NCBI GenBank assembly: GCA_964391305.1
Contig: CAYMJO010000009.1
Coordinates: 1 to 25,913, forward strand
Direction of reading: 5' to 3'
Length of the DNA stretch: 25,913 nucleotides
Source: CAYMJO01 sp964391305
Lineage (GTDB): Bacteria; Patescibacteriota; CALEFQ01
The first letter of the stretch is position 1; each line of letters begins with the position of its first letter. The notes under the pieces are model-generated. The model worked only from the letters and a program-made list of their open reading frames with translations. It did not search any database and was not told the origin of the DNA. Shown in pieces: positions 7,743 to 14,917 of this stretch. Both the position numbers and the translations under genes were made by a program.

Positions 7743-8099
7743 ATTCGCATACCAAATCAATAGTCCTCCAACGAGCAATACGATCTGAACAACGAGTGCA
7801 ACAAATCCAAGTAAATAGCTCGCCAAAAGTTCTCTCCTCGCAATCAAGTACGCAAGGAAAAAGTTGGCGGCGATAACCGCAAGACCTATTCCCGGCAAAA
7901 CAAAAATCTTGTACCATTCGCCGACAACGTCTATGCCGAAAATCACGTTGTAATGCAAGGAAATCAGTTCTTCAGATGGCGAGACTTTTATACCAAGAAA
8001 TATCCAAAAAACAATGTTTAAAACAACGTCAATTCCAAGTAAATTGATAAGAAGCTTATCTTTCCAAAAACCGGCAAAATTTTCATTACTTAAAGACAT
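7737..8099 (-). CDS. Small membrane protein of unknown function
   Basis: 120 residues from ATG 8099 (MSLSNENFAGFWKDK); a GTG nine codons earlier (8126) is possible but overlaps a terminator-like stem's tail. Three hydrophobic segments are visible: near GIDVVLNIVFWIFLGI, FVLPGIGLAVIAANFFLAYLI and LLGFVALVVQIVLLVGGLLI. Between the first two lies an extra-membrane loop with LHYNVIFGIDVVGEW. I associate that loop with small membrane proteins common in Patescibacteria, but this is memory, not a search. No catalytic motif. The spacing to the GT2 gene is 67 nt, filled by a repeat element, so the two may be co-transcribed and work on the same surface polymer. Function not assigned. Confidence 0.7.
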   Translation of the reverse strand: MSLSNENFAGFWKDKLLINLLGIDVVLNIVFWIFLGIKVSPSEELISLHYNVIFGIDVVGEWYKIFVLPGIGLAVIAANFFLAYLIARRELLASYLLGFVALVVQIVLLVGGLLIWYANI

Positions 8100-8125
8100 C
8101 CTAATTACTTTTAGGCTTATTTTCA

Positions 8126-8153
8126 CACAAAAACCTAGTTTCCCACTAGGTTT
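8126..8153 (-). terminator. Rho-independent terminator after the isochorismatase-fold gene
   Basis: AAACCTAGT (8131-8139) and ACTAGGTTT (8145-8153) form a perfect 9-bp stem with a 5-nt loop. On the minus strand the stem is followed by TTGTGTG after a run of five T. It lies 81 nt past the stop of the isochorismatase-fold gene and just ahead of the small membrane protein gene. Confidence 0.65.
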
Positions 8154-8233
8154 ATTATATTAAAAAATTCAAGAAAAATCAATGTTTTTTTCAATCTCCA
8201 ATCACTTCTTTTATTTTCCGCGCATGATACATT

Positions 8234-8758
8234 TTATTCGTTCTTCTTTAAAAAATCCCGCAAATTCAAAAACTCAATTTCTTCCCTTGTCGTTTTCAAA
8301 TCTTTGAAAGTGAACTCCTGCGTCTCATCATCAAAGGCAACACAGCAATCTTTGATGACTTTTATATTGAAGTCTCTATCGTAGGCATCTTGGATTGTAC
8401 TTCTCACGCAAAGATTCGTCAGAATCCCGCAGACGATAATCTCGTTAATTCCCTGCAATTCTTTCCCTAAATTTGTTTTGAAAAACGGGCTGATTTTATT
8501 TTTTTCTATAAGAACATCCTTCTCCTCTTTGTGAAGCCTTACAATAATTTCAGAATTTATAGAACTTTCAGAAAAAGCTCCTTCGGAGATTTTTTCTACG
8601 TGTGTAATAAAAATTATCTTGTAGCCACTTTTTCTGCAAAAATCTATGAGCTTATTTGTCTTTTCAATTGTATCGGAAATATCACCAACAAAATAATCCG
8701 ATCTTTCATCTGTGTATTCTTTCTGAAAGTCGACGAGGATGAGAGCTTTTGTAAACAT
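8234..8758 (-). CDS. Isochorismatase-fold cysteine hydrolase
   Basis: 174-residue member of the isochorismatase-like hydrolase superfamily, which includes nicotinamidase, N-carbamoylsarcosine amidase and others. The catalytic triad is present: Asp10 in LVDFQKEY, Lys86 in EKNKISPF, and Cys117 in GILTNLCVRSTIQDA, the family's best signature. A cis-peptide-type VCGILTN precedes the cysteine. There is no signal peptide, so it is cytoplasmic. Nicotinamidase metal-ligand residues (Asp-x-His after the first strand) are not evident, so I do not call it PncA. The reaction may be hydrolysis of an amide such as in salvage or detoxification. Flanked by hairpins on both sides, so probably its own transcript unit. 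Confidence 0.88.
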   Translation of the reverse strand: MFTKALILVDFQKEYTDERSDYFVGDISDTIEKTNKLIDFCRKSGYKIIFITHVEKISEGAFSESSINSEIIVRLHKEEKDVLIEKNKISPFFKTNLGKELQGINEIIVCGILTNLCVRSTIQDAYDRDFNIKVIKDCCVAFDDETQEFTFKDLKTTREEIEFLNLRDFLKKNE

Positions 8759-8762
8759 AGAT

Positions 8763-8797
8763 TCGGAATTTTAAAACCTATTTAAAAAAATTTCCGA
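8763..8797 (-). promoter_or_regulatory. Leader hairpin before the isochorismatase-fold gene
   Basis: TCGGAA (8763-8768) pairs with TTCCGA (8792-8797), with TTTTAAA/TTTAAAA pairing inside. The stem ends four bases before the ATG at 8758. It could be a leader structure, or a terminator of the upstream sbp transcript, since the inner strand is T-rich. The rest of the 126-nt gap shows no clear promoter. Confidence 0.35.
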
Positions 8798-8884
8798 CTT
8801 AGCCGTTTTATCTTTCAAACATATTGATATCAAATCCCAACAAAATCCACCAATTACAAATCCAACTCTTAACTTCTTTATATC

Positions 8885-9298
8885 TTATTTCTCCTTCCCC
8901 CACTTCCCCCTATGAAATAAAATGCGCCTCACGACTCCCAAATTCATGAAAATTCTCCATGTGAATACGACAATGACCGCAATGTAAATGTCGAGACCAA
9001 GCCTATCGCCAAGATACGTAAAAGCGGAAGCAAGCGCCGTGTTGAAAATAAGACCGGTGATAAAAATCACAGGATCATATTTATCACGCTTCTCATCTTT
9101 CTTCTCGGGACCTCTATGGGTATAATCAGTCTTGTACTTACGCATGCTCACGAGATCGGCGCGCCACGCGCCGAAGATTGAATCAACCATTGCTAAAATA
9201 GCAACGGCCGTGTACCGCGCATACTCGGGAGGAATCGAAAATTTCGAAAAAATCCCGATAAGGACCCCTATTACTATGCCAACAAATGCCCAGAACAT
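8885..9298 (-). CDS. sbp: Small basic protein Sbp (DUF1290 family)
   Basis: Membrane protein of the family found next to divIB/ftsQ in Firmicutes division clusters; its role is unknown. 137 residues. It starts with a hydrophobic segment (GIVIGVLIGIFSKF), then IPPEYARYTAVAILAMVDSIFGAWRADL. Later come VIFITGLIFNTALASAFTYLGDRLGLDIY and a last hydrophobic segment ending NLGVVRRILFHRGKW. All are family hallmarks. Residues about 51-75 (KYKTDYTHRGPEKKDEKRDK) form a charged loop longer than in the Bacillus protein. It lies 43 nt downstream of ftsQ, in the same direction, which repeats the divIB-sbp neighbourhood and supports both calls. A division-linked role is inference. Confidence 0.82.
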   Translation of the reverse strand: MFWAFVGIVIGVLIGIFSKFSIPPEYARYTAVAILAMVDSIFGAWRADLVSMRKYKTDYTHRGPEKKDEKRDKYDPVIFITGLIFNTALASAFTYLGDRLGLDIYIAVIVVFTWRIFMNLGVVRRILFHRGKWGKEK

Positions 9299-9314
9299 AA
9301 CATTACTAATTTAA

Positions 9315-9335
9315 AGCTTAGAGCTTAGCACTTAG
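9315..9335. repeat. Short tandem heptamers between ftsQ and sbp
   Basis: AGCTTAG, AGCTTAG and CACTTAG follow each other at 9315-9335, inside the 43-nt ftsQ-sbp gap. Confidence 0.5.
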
Positions 9336-9341
9336 CGTATG

Positions 9342-10214
9342 CTATTTATAAAACATTTTATCTTTTATTCTCAAATCTATATACTCAAGATTTTTTCTTC
9401 TCTCTTTATCTATCTCTCTATTTAATACTATCAAAAGTTTCTTATATTGGCTATCTATTGTTCTCTCTGATGTAAAATAGATATACCATCCCTCTTTAGT
9501 TTTGACCTTTATTTCCCTAGAAATAGGAGATGATGTTGCAAACTCGGCAATTTCAAGCCCAGTTTCCCTTTGAAAAGAATCGTTCAGATTTATGACAAAC
9601 TCAACAAAATTTTTAGTAACCAGCTTTTCTTTCGGCGTAATACCGCCGTTGCTTTCGTCTTTTATAATTGGTAAAGAAAACTCCAAATCACCGCTAATAT
9701 CCTTGCTGATAACCCCGTCAATATCCAAATAATACTTTTTCCCAGCCGACTCCCAAACAAGCACGGGATCCCGCTCCACGACATATACTTTCAAAATATC
9801 CGGATACTGTTTTTTGACATTGACTTCTCTAATCTGCGCGATGCTTCCTAAAATATATGCCTCTGCTTTTTTCGAATTGAAAATAAAAATATTATCCTTC
9901 GGAAAAATTCCCCAAAGTCTGCCTTCTTTTACAATGTTGACCTCTTTTTCTATCCTCTCGTCACTAACACTCTCTGCTCCGATAACTACAACCCTTTTTA
10001 TCATCAAAGCTTCCGAAAAAAGCAACACATAAAAAATCACACAGGCAAAAACTACAGAAAGCCCAAAATAAACGACTCTCAAGCCCCTCGCTCTTCTGCT
10101 GTCCCTCGCCGGCGGAGTCCGCTCAATAATATGGGTTCGACGTCTCGCCACCTCTTTTTGGATAATGCTTTTGCTGTTGACGTTTCTTTTTTTTTTACTG
10201 TGAATTATTGGCAT
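9342..10214 (-). CDS. ftsQ: Cell division protein FtsQ/DivIB
   Basis: Single-pass divisome protein that links early cytoplasmic and late periplasmic division proteins (partners FtsB/FtsL). 290 residues. A basic cytoplasmic tail of about 45 residues rich in Arg and Lys is followed by one membrane segment (VVYFGLSVVFACVIFYVLLF, about 47-67). A POTRA domain (about 71-140, ending LKVYVVERDPVLVW) comes next. The FtsQ beta domain has YYLDIDGVI and the C-terminal LEYIDLRIKDKMFYK, which matches the family ending YIDLR...VFYK. The start ATG gives a typical length. It is 60 nt downstream of the dehydrogenase gene, and is followed by sbp. No ftsA or ftsZ is nearby. Confidence 0.92.
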   Translation of the reverse strand: MPIIHSKKKRNVNSKSIIQKEVARRRTHIIERTPPARDSRRARGLRVVYFGLSVVFACVIFYVLLFSEALMIKRVVVIGAESVSDERIEKEVNIVKEGRLWGIFPKDNIFIFNSKKAEAYILGSIAQIREVNVKKQYPDILKVYVVERDPVLVWESAGKKYYLDIDGVISKDISGDLEFSLPIIKDESNGGITPKEKLVTKNFVEFVINLNDSFQRETGLEIAEFATSSPISREIKVKTKEGWYIYFTSERTIDSQYKKLLIVLNREIDKERRKNLEYIDLRIKDKMFYK

Positions 10215-10229
10215 ATTTTAAAGCGCTTG

Positions 10230-10255
10230 ATTTGCTCGCCGGCAGGCTGGCAAAT
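10230..10255. repeat. Hairpin with CCGGCAGGCTGG centre between gdh and ftsQ
   Basis: ATTTGC (10230-10235) and GCAAAT (10250-10255) flank a GC-rich centre TCGCCGGCAGGCTG. The centre resembles the CTGCCGGCCGGCAG core of the recR-rplU element, so it may be a shortened relative. Confidence 0.45.
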
Positions 10256-10274
10256 TCGAAGCATCCCACGCAAC

Positions 10275-11522
10275 TCAAACATTTTGAGAATTTTTCATAG
10301 CACGCACAACCCTCGCAACCGCGAGCTCATAGGCCGCGGCCCGCAAACTTATCTTTCTATGTACCGTATCTTTGAAAATTTCTTCAAGCGAATCTGTGAG
10401 AATTTTATCAAGCTTTTTGAAAACACTTTCTCGTGACCAATGCTCACCCTTTTTATTCTGCAGCCATTCAAAATAACTGACTGTAACTCCGCCTGCATTT
10501 CCCAAAATGTCAGGAATCACTATAATGTTTTTTTTAAAAAGTTTTTGATCGGCATCAGGCGTCACTGGACCATTTGCAAGTTCGAGAATTATTTTCGCCC
10601 TCACATCAGAAGCATTATCCGATGTAATTTGATTTTCAAGCGCGGCGAGAACCAAAACGTCAACATCGAGACCCAACAATTTCGCATTTGTTATCCTTTT
10701 AGCTCCCGAAAAAACCACTACACTTCCTGTTTTCTTCTTATATTTCAAAACTTCATTGGGATTCAACCCTTTTTGTAAAAAAATTCCTCCCGAAGAATCT
10801 GAGACAGAAACAATTTTATATCCGAGATCATACAACAAGTCAGCGACATTGAATCCCGCATTACCAAATCCCTGAACGGCAACTTTTAATCTTTCTTTTT
10901 CCCACTTAAGCTTTTTAATTAAATTTTTTAAAACTATAACTCCGCCTTTTGCCGTTGCAACGTCTCTTCCAAGAGACCCTTCCTGATCGACCGACTTTCC
11001 CGTTACACATGCGGGTTCATCGCAACCGGCAAGTTTGCTGTATTCGCCGTAAAACCAGCCCATGACGCGCGGATCGGTATTCACATCGGGAGCGGGAATA
11101 TCAACATTCGGACCAATATAATCAAAAATCTTATTAACATAGCCTCTGGTTAATCTTTCCAATTCTCCAATCGAAAGCTTTTTAGGATCAACGATAATTC
11201 CACCCTTGCCGCCGCCGAACGGAATGTTCACAACTGCACATTTCCATGTCATCCACATGGCAAGGGCCTTCACTTCATCAAGAGAAACTTTGGGATGAAA
11301 TCTTATTCCACCTTTGTACGGCCCTCGAGCATTATTGTGCTGTACTCTGAACGCCCGAAAATTTTTGACATGACCATCATCCATTTTGACGGAAATGGAA
11401 ACCTCAATAACTTTTTGTGGTTTTTTTAAAATATTAAAAAACTTTTTGTCTATATTTAATTTTGAGACTGCATCATCTAGCTGTACAACTGCATTGCTGT
11501 ATGGATTTGTATTGTTCGCCAT
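10275..11522 (-). CDS. gdhA: Glutamate dehydrogenase (Glu/Leu/Phe/Val dehydrogenase family)
   Basis: Oxidative deaminase of glutamate to 2-oxoglutarate and ammonia, or the reverse. 415 residues, the size of the hexameric NAD-type enzymes. The N-terminal substrate domain has GPYKGGIRFHP (Lys70), WKCAVVNIPFGGGKGG (Lys94 and the catalytic Lys106) and PAPDVNTD (Asp146), matching the known catalytic set. The Rossmann domain has VQGFGNAG (217-223), followed by SVSDSSGGI; Asp242 near the end of the second strand suggests NAD rather than NADP, but this is weak evidence. ELANGPVTPDAD and the aromatic helix GNAGGVTVSYFEW are also conserved. It lies 29 nt behind cmk and ahead of ftsQ, so is likely co-transcribed with them. 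Leucine or phenylalanine specificity is less likely but cannot be excluded. Confidence 0.92.
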   Translation of the reverse strand: MANNTNPYSNAVVQLDDAVSKLNIDKKFFNILKKPQKVIEVSISVKMDDGHVKNFRAFRVQHNNARGPYKGGIRFHPKVSLDEVKALAMWMTWKCAVVNIPFGGGKGGIIVDPKKLSIGELERLTRGYVNKIFDYIGPNVDIPAPDVNTDPRVMGWFYGEYSKLAGCDEPACVTGKSVDQEGSLGRDVATAKGGVIVLKNLIKKLKWEKERLKVAVQGFGNAGFNVADLLYDLGYKIVSVSDSSGGIFLQKGLNPNEVLKYKKKTGSVVVFSGAKRITNAKLLGLDVDVLVLAALENQITSDNASDVRAKIILELANGPVTPDADQKLFKKNIIVIPDILGNAGGVTVSYFEWLQNKKGEHWSRESVFKKLDKILTDSLEEIFKDTVHRKISLRAAAYELAVARVVRAMKNSQNV

Positions 11523-11551
11523 AAAGAGAAATAAATTACAAAACTACACAC

Positions 11552-12274
11552 CTATACAATTCTACGCCTCTTGGTCACTGGTCTTCTTTTCCTAACATCT
11601 GTCATACTAACTTTTTTCTTATGTTCCGTAACTTTTTTATACATAAAATCAACAACCTCTTCTATGCTCATGTCCGTAGAATCTACATAAATCGCATCCG
11701 GAGCAATCTTCAACGGTCCAACTTTTTTATTTTTGTCCCGCTCGTCTCTTTCGAAAATATCCTTTTTCATTCTTTCCAAATCGATATTTTCTCCCCTCTG
11801 CTTCATCTCCAGATGCCTTCTTTTGGCCCTTTCTTCCAACGTCGCATCAAGATAAAACTTCACATCGGCATTGGGAAAAACAACCGTTGTCATATCTCTG
11901 CCTTCCACAACGATATTTTCATTTCCAACAATCTTTCTCAAATTTTTCTCAACCCAAACCCTGACTTCGGGAATAACACTAACCAAAGAAGATATTTTAG
12001 AAATGGCATGATATCGTACTTCATCGGTAATGTCTCTGCCCCGAGAATACACGCGCTGTTTTCCATTTTTTTTTCCGTACTTAACGTCTATCTTCGAAAG
12101 CATCGGCAAAACTTCAGAGGGATTCTCCGGATCAAGCTCGGCATTGAAAACATAGAAAGCCACCACACGATAAAGGCTTCCGCTATCAATGTATTTAAAA
12201 CCCAGTTTTTTTGCCAAAAGCAGTGAGGTGCTTCCCTTGCCGGCACTGACTGGACCGTCTATTGCTATAATCAT
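11552..12274 (-). CDS. cmk: Cytidylate kinase
   Basis: Nucleoside monophosphate kinase that phosphorylates CMP and dCMP with ATP. From the ATG at 12274 it has 240 residues (MIIAIDGPVSAGKGS); the 15 codons upstream in the open frame are repeat sequence. The P-loop GPVSAGKGS has Gly after the Lys, as is normal for this family. The NMP-binding part has KYIDSGSLYRVVAF and VEGRDMTTVVFPNADVKFYLDA, with LEERAKRRH following as the lid start. The C-terminal 20 residues are strongly basic (RKRRPVTKRRRIV), beyond the usual end. It follows serS across a 66-nt gap filled with an inverted repeat and precedes gdh by 29 nt. Confidence 0.94.
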   Translation of the reverse strand: MIIAIDGPVSAGKGSTSLLLAKKLGFKYIDSGSLYRVVAFYVFNAELDPENPSEVLPMLSKIDVKYGKKNGKQRVYSRGRDITDEVRYHAISKISSLVSVIPEVRVWVEKNLRKIVGNENIVVEGRDMTTVVFPNADVKFYLDATLEERAKRRHLEMKQRGENIDLERMKKDIFERDERDKNKKVGPLKIAPDAIYVDSTDMSIEEVVDFMYKKVTEHKKKVSMTDVRKRRPVTKRRRIV

Positions 12275-12345
12275 AAAGTCAAAAAAAACAAAAGTCAAAA
12301 GTACATACCAGACATTCACAAAATTTTAAACTTTGACTTTTCACT
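12275..12345. repeat. Inverted-repeat element between serS and cmk
   Basis: Left arm AAGTCAAAAAAAACAAAAG, TCAAAAGT; right arm on the other strand AAAAAAGTGAAAAGTCAAAG, TTTAAAATTTT. The centre is near 12308-12318. The right edge contains the TGA stop of serS and the left edge (TTTGACTTTATG on the minus strand) runs into the cmk ATG. Confidence 0.75.
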
Positions 12346-13639
12346 TTTTTATTACATCAAATCCCGTAAACTGCCTCAAAACCTCCGGTACAACAACACT
12401 TCCATCCTTCTGCTGATGAGATTCCAAAAGCGCAATCAGGATTCTTGGTGAAGCAATCGCCGTATTGTTCAAAGTGTAAACATACCTTGTTTCTCCATCA
12501 GCCGTTTTATATTTAATATTCAGCCTTCTTGCTTGCCAGTCGAGGAGATTGGAATCCGAATGAGTCTCTCCGTAATTTGTCCGGCTTGGCATCCATGTTT
12601 CGATATCATACATTCGATATTTTCCGGGACCCATATCGCCAGAGCAAACCTCAACCACTCTGTACGGCAACTTCAAATCATCAAGAATCTCCTTGGAAAT
12701 TTCAAGAAGCTCTTTCAAAAACTTCTCGGAAGTTTCTATGTCGTTTTTACAAAAAACAACCTGTTCGACTTTCATAAACTCATGAATCCTGTACAATCCC
12801 TTCGTATCTTTTCCATAGCTTCCAATTTCAGACCTATAGCATTGAGAAAATCCGCAAAGCTTGATTGGAAGATCTTCCTCTTTCAAAGTTTTACCAGCAT
12901 ACAAAGCAAGTAGAGACGGCTCCGAAGTGCCTACCAGATAAATAGGCTCTTTGCTTTTGAATTTTTCATCAATATGTTCTTCCTCGGCAACTTTGTAGAT
13001 ATCTTCCTCGCAAAATGGGAAGTGCCCGCTACCGAACAGCACAAATTTTTTGACAAGCGTTGGAGGGATGACGGGTTTGAACCCCTTTTTCACCATTTTT
13101 TTAATAGTAAACCATAGAAGCCCAAGATGTAAAAGCACTCCCTCGTTTTTCAAAACATATCCACGGTATCCAGAAATCTTTGCTCCCCTTTCCAAATCCA
13201 GAATATCCAGATCTTTTCCAATGCCGATGTGGTCTTTTGGCTTGAAATCAAATTTGGGAATCTCGCCATGCTTTGAAATTTCCTTGTTGGCTCTATCATC
13301 CTCTCCTATGGGAACATCCAAAGCCTGCGGAAGAGGCATGCGCCCCATGAGCTTTTGATATTCTTTTTCAATATCTTTCAAATTCGGCTCAATTTCTGAA
13401 AGCTTACCCTTAATCTCTTTCGCCCTTTTTATAAAATTTCCCCTGTCTTTTTGATCAGCCTTCTTTGTTTGATCGCTAATTTCGTTTCGCTCGCTTCGAA
13501 GTTTATCAATCTCTTGGATTAACTTCGAACGTCCATCATCAATTTCAAGTAGCTTGTCAATATCAACATCGACGCCTTTGTCCTTGGCGGCTTTTTTATA
13601 AATTTTTGGATTCTTGCGAAGAAGCTTTATGTCTATCAT
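12341..13639 (-). CDS. serS: Seryl-tRNA synthetase
   Basis: Class II synthetase charging tRNA-Ser (and tRNA-Sec where present). 432 residues, full length. The N-terminal coiled-coil arm that contacts the long variable arm of tRNA-Ser spans about 28-105. The catalytic core has the TSEPSL segment (238-243) that replaces the usual TAE serine-binding loop. Motif 2 is CYRSEIGSYGKDTKGLYRIHEF (267-288), and motif 3 is NNTAIASPRILIALLE, with Arg399. Start MIDIKLLRKNPK matches the family exactly. It begins 19 nt after the beta-helix protein gene. The stop TGA sits in the edge of a repeat element shared with cmk. Confidence 0.97.
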   Translation of the reverse strand: MIDIKLLRKNPKIYKKAAKDKGVDVDIDKLLEIDDGRSKLIQEIDKLRSERNEISDQTKKADQKDRGNFIKRAKEIKGKLSEIEPNLKDIEKEYQKLMGRMPLPQALDVPIGEDDRANKEISKHGEIPKFDFKPKDHIGIGKDLDILDLERGAKISGYRGYVLKNEGVLLHLGLLWFTIKKMVKKGFKPVIPPTLVKKFVLFGSGHFPFCEEDIYKVAEEEHIDEKFKSKEPIYLVGTSEPSLLALYAGKTLKEEDLPIKLCGFSQCYRSEIGSYGKDTKGLYRIHEFMKVEQVVFCKNDIETSEKFLKELLEISKEILDDLKLPYRVVEVCSGDMGPGKYRMYDIETWMPSRTNYGETHSDSNLLDWQARRLNIKYKTADGETRYVYTLNNTAIASPRILIALLESHQQKDGSVVVPEVLRQFTGFDVIKK

Positions 13640-13658
13640 ACATATAAAAAGTTAAGAA

Positions 13659-14825
13659 CTATCGTTCCATAACATCATCCGTCCCGCTCCATTCCCTCTT
13701 CTTGAAAACAAGAGGCCTCACTGTCTCGACAAACGCTCCCATCACAAAGATCGTTCCTATTAATATTAAAAGGAATCCCAAGAACGGTATGAAAAGAATA
13801 ATCGTGTAAATCACCGCACCTATGACAACAGACCATGCTAAATAAGATTTGGACGTTTCGTTGTAATCTTTTTTGAAAAGTTTCAGCACTCTTGCTCCGA
13901 TGAAAAAAGCGAGCAAAGCTTTGATCATGATTAAACTGACTATAAAGACCAATCCTATCATAATCCCAATCGGGAACGTGACAAATAAAACCAGAAGAAT
14001 TATCGCAACAATCGGAGTGACAATGAGATAAATAAGCCCAAAACCAAAGCTTCTACCGGGATGTTTCACGACACGCATTGCAACATCTCTCGCCTTAAGC
14101 GGCGCAGCAAAAACGACAGCAAGCCCAAGCAATATCAGCCCAATAAGACACAGGATAAAGACAACAGGCATAGTAATACCAAACATGGCTCCAAGTCCGC
14201 CTATCACACCAAGCCCCGTTGTATAAGAATTCTGCCCTTTCGCAGACTCAACTTTTTTGAATTTGGTCTCACCAACAATTTCTGCTCCATCTTCAACAAC
14301 CACTTCGCGATCGCTTGAATAAATCAGATTCCCTTCAATTTTCGCCGTTTTCCTCAACGCAATGGTTCCGCCGCTAAAATGGACATCTCCATTGACTTTG
14401 CCCTCGATCAAAAGTTCTCCGCCGCCGACGTACATATCTCCAGAAACATCGCCAATCAAATTTATCGCACCCGCTCCGACAAGCAAATCACCACCGACAT
14501 TTCCAATGATTTCAGCCTGACCGGCGCCAATCCTCGCGTCGTCTCCGATGTTCGCATTGATATAGGCTTGTCCCGCACCAATATTTAAATCCTGTTCAAC
14601 GTCCGCACCTTCGTTTAAGTAAAAATTCCCCGCGCCCGCAAAGAGATCGCCCATCACAGGTTTCGTGATGGTAATATTGTTTGCCGCCGCATACAAATCA
14701 TCGGTCTCATCGGACACCATAAGATTATCTTCTGCCGCCTTAAACGTCGCGGCAGATGAAACAAATGGCATCACGAGAATCCCAACAACTGCAACGCAGG
14801 CAATAACGATTATAATTTTTTTCAT
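13659..14825 (-). CDS. Secreted/membrane beta-helix protein (bactofilin-like, polymer-forming)
   Basis: 388 residues. A signal peptide (about 1-26, MKKIIIVIACVAVVGILV, ending SSAA) is followed by about seven right-handed beta-helix repeats of 17-20 residues (60-185). Each repeat has the pattern D-h-x-hGAGxxxhxGxVxG; repeat starts are Asp60, Asp79, Asp96, Asp113, Asp130, Asp147 and Asn166. Four or five membrane segments follow: 218-242, 264-290, 291-312, 330-365. The beta-helix resembles bactofilins, which are cytoplasmic; here the signal peptide would place it outside or in the periplasmic-equivalent space, anchored by the C-terminal membrane part. It lies between lysS and serS, which may only reflect operon packing. 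Possible role: envelope scaffold. Function is not known. Confidence 0.75.
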   Translation of the reverse strand: MKKIIIVIACVAVVGILVMPFVSSAATFKAAEDNLMVSDETDDLYAAANNITITKPVMGDLFAGAGNFYLNEGADVEQDLNIGAGQAYINANIGDDARIGAGQAEIIGNVGGDLLVGAGAINLIGDVSGDMYVGGGELLIEGKVNGDVHFSGGTIALRKTAKIEGNLIYSSDREVVVEDGAEIVGETKFKKVESAKGQNSYTTGLGVIGGLGAMFGITMPVVFILCLIGLILLGLAVVFAAPLKARDVAMRVVKHPGRSFGFGLIYLIVTPIVAIILLVLFVTFPIGIMIGLVFIVSLIMIKALLAFFIGARVLKLFKKDYNETSKSYLAWSVVIGAVIYTIILFIPFLGFLLILIGTIFVMGAFVETVRPLVFKKREWSGTDDVMER

Positions 14826-14842
14826 AAATTCTGTATCCGCCA

Positions 14843-14860
14843 GCCAATTGAAGAATTGGC
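14843..14860. repeat. Hairpin GCCAATT/AATTGGC after lysS
   Basis: A perfect 7-bp stem with a GAAG loop in the 92-nt gap between lysS and the beta-helix protein. It has no U-tract directly after it on the minus strand. An A/T palindrome (TTTTTTAAAAAA at about 14873) lies next to it. The pair could act as a weak terminator or processing site. Confidence 0.4.
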
Positions 14861-14917
14861 AAGGCTAATTATTTTTTAAAAAAATATTATTAGATTCATC
14901 GAAACTTTCGATTTTTT

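Noticed and set aside
7670..7750. N-terminal extension of the GT2 frame (27 codons)
   Set aside because: The extra codons are the GTCAAA repeat read in frame and match nothing expected of the protein; the ATG at 7669 gives a normal membrane start.
12275..12319. Earlier start of cmk giving 15 more residues
   Set aside because: The codons are repeat sequence, and MIIAIDGP at 12274 is the family start.
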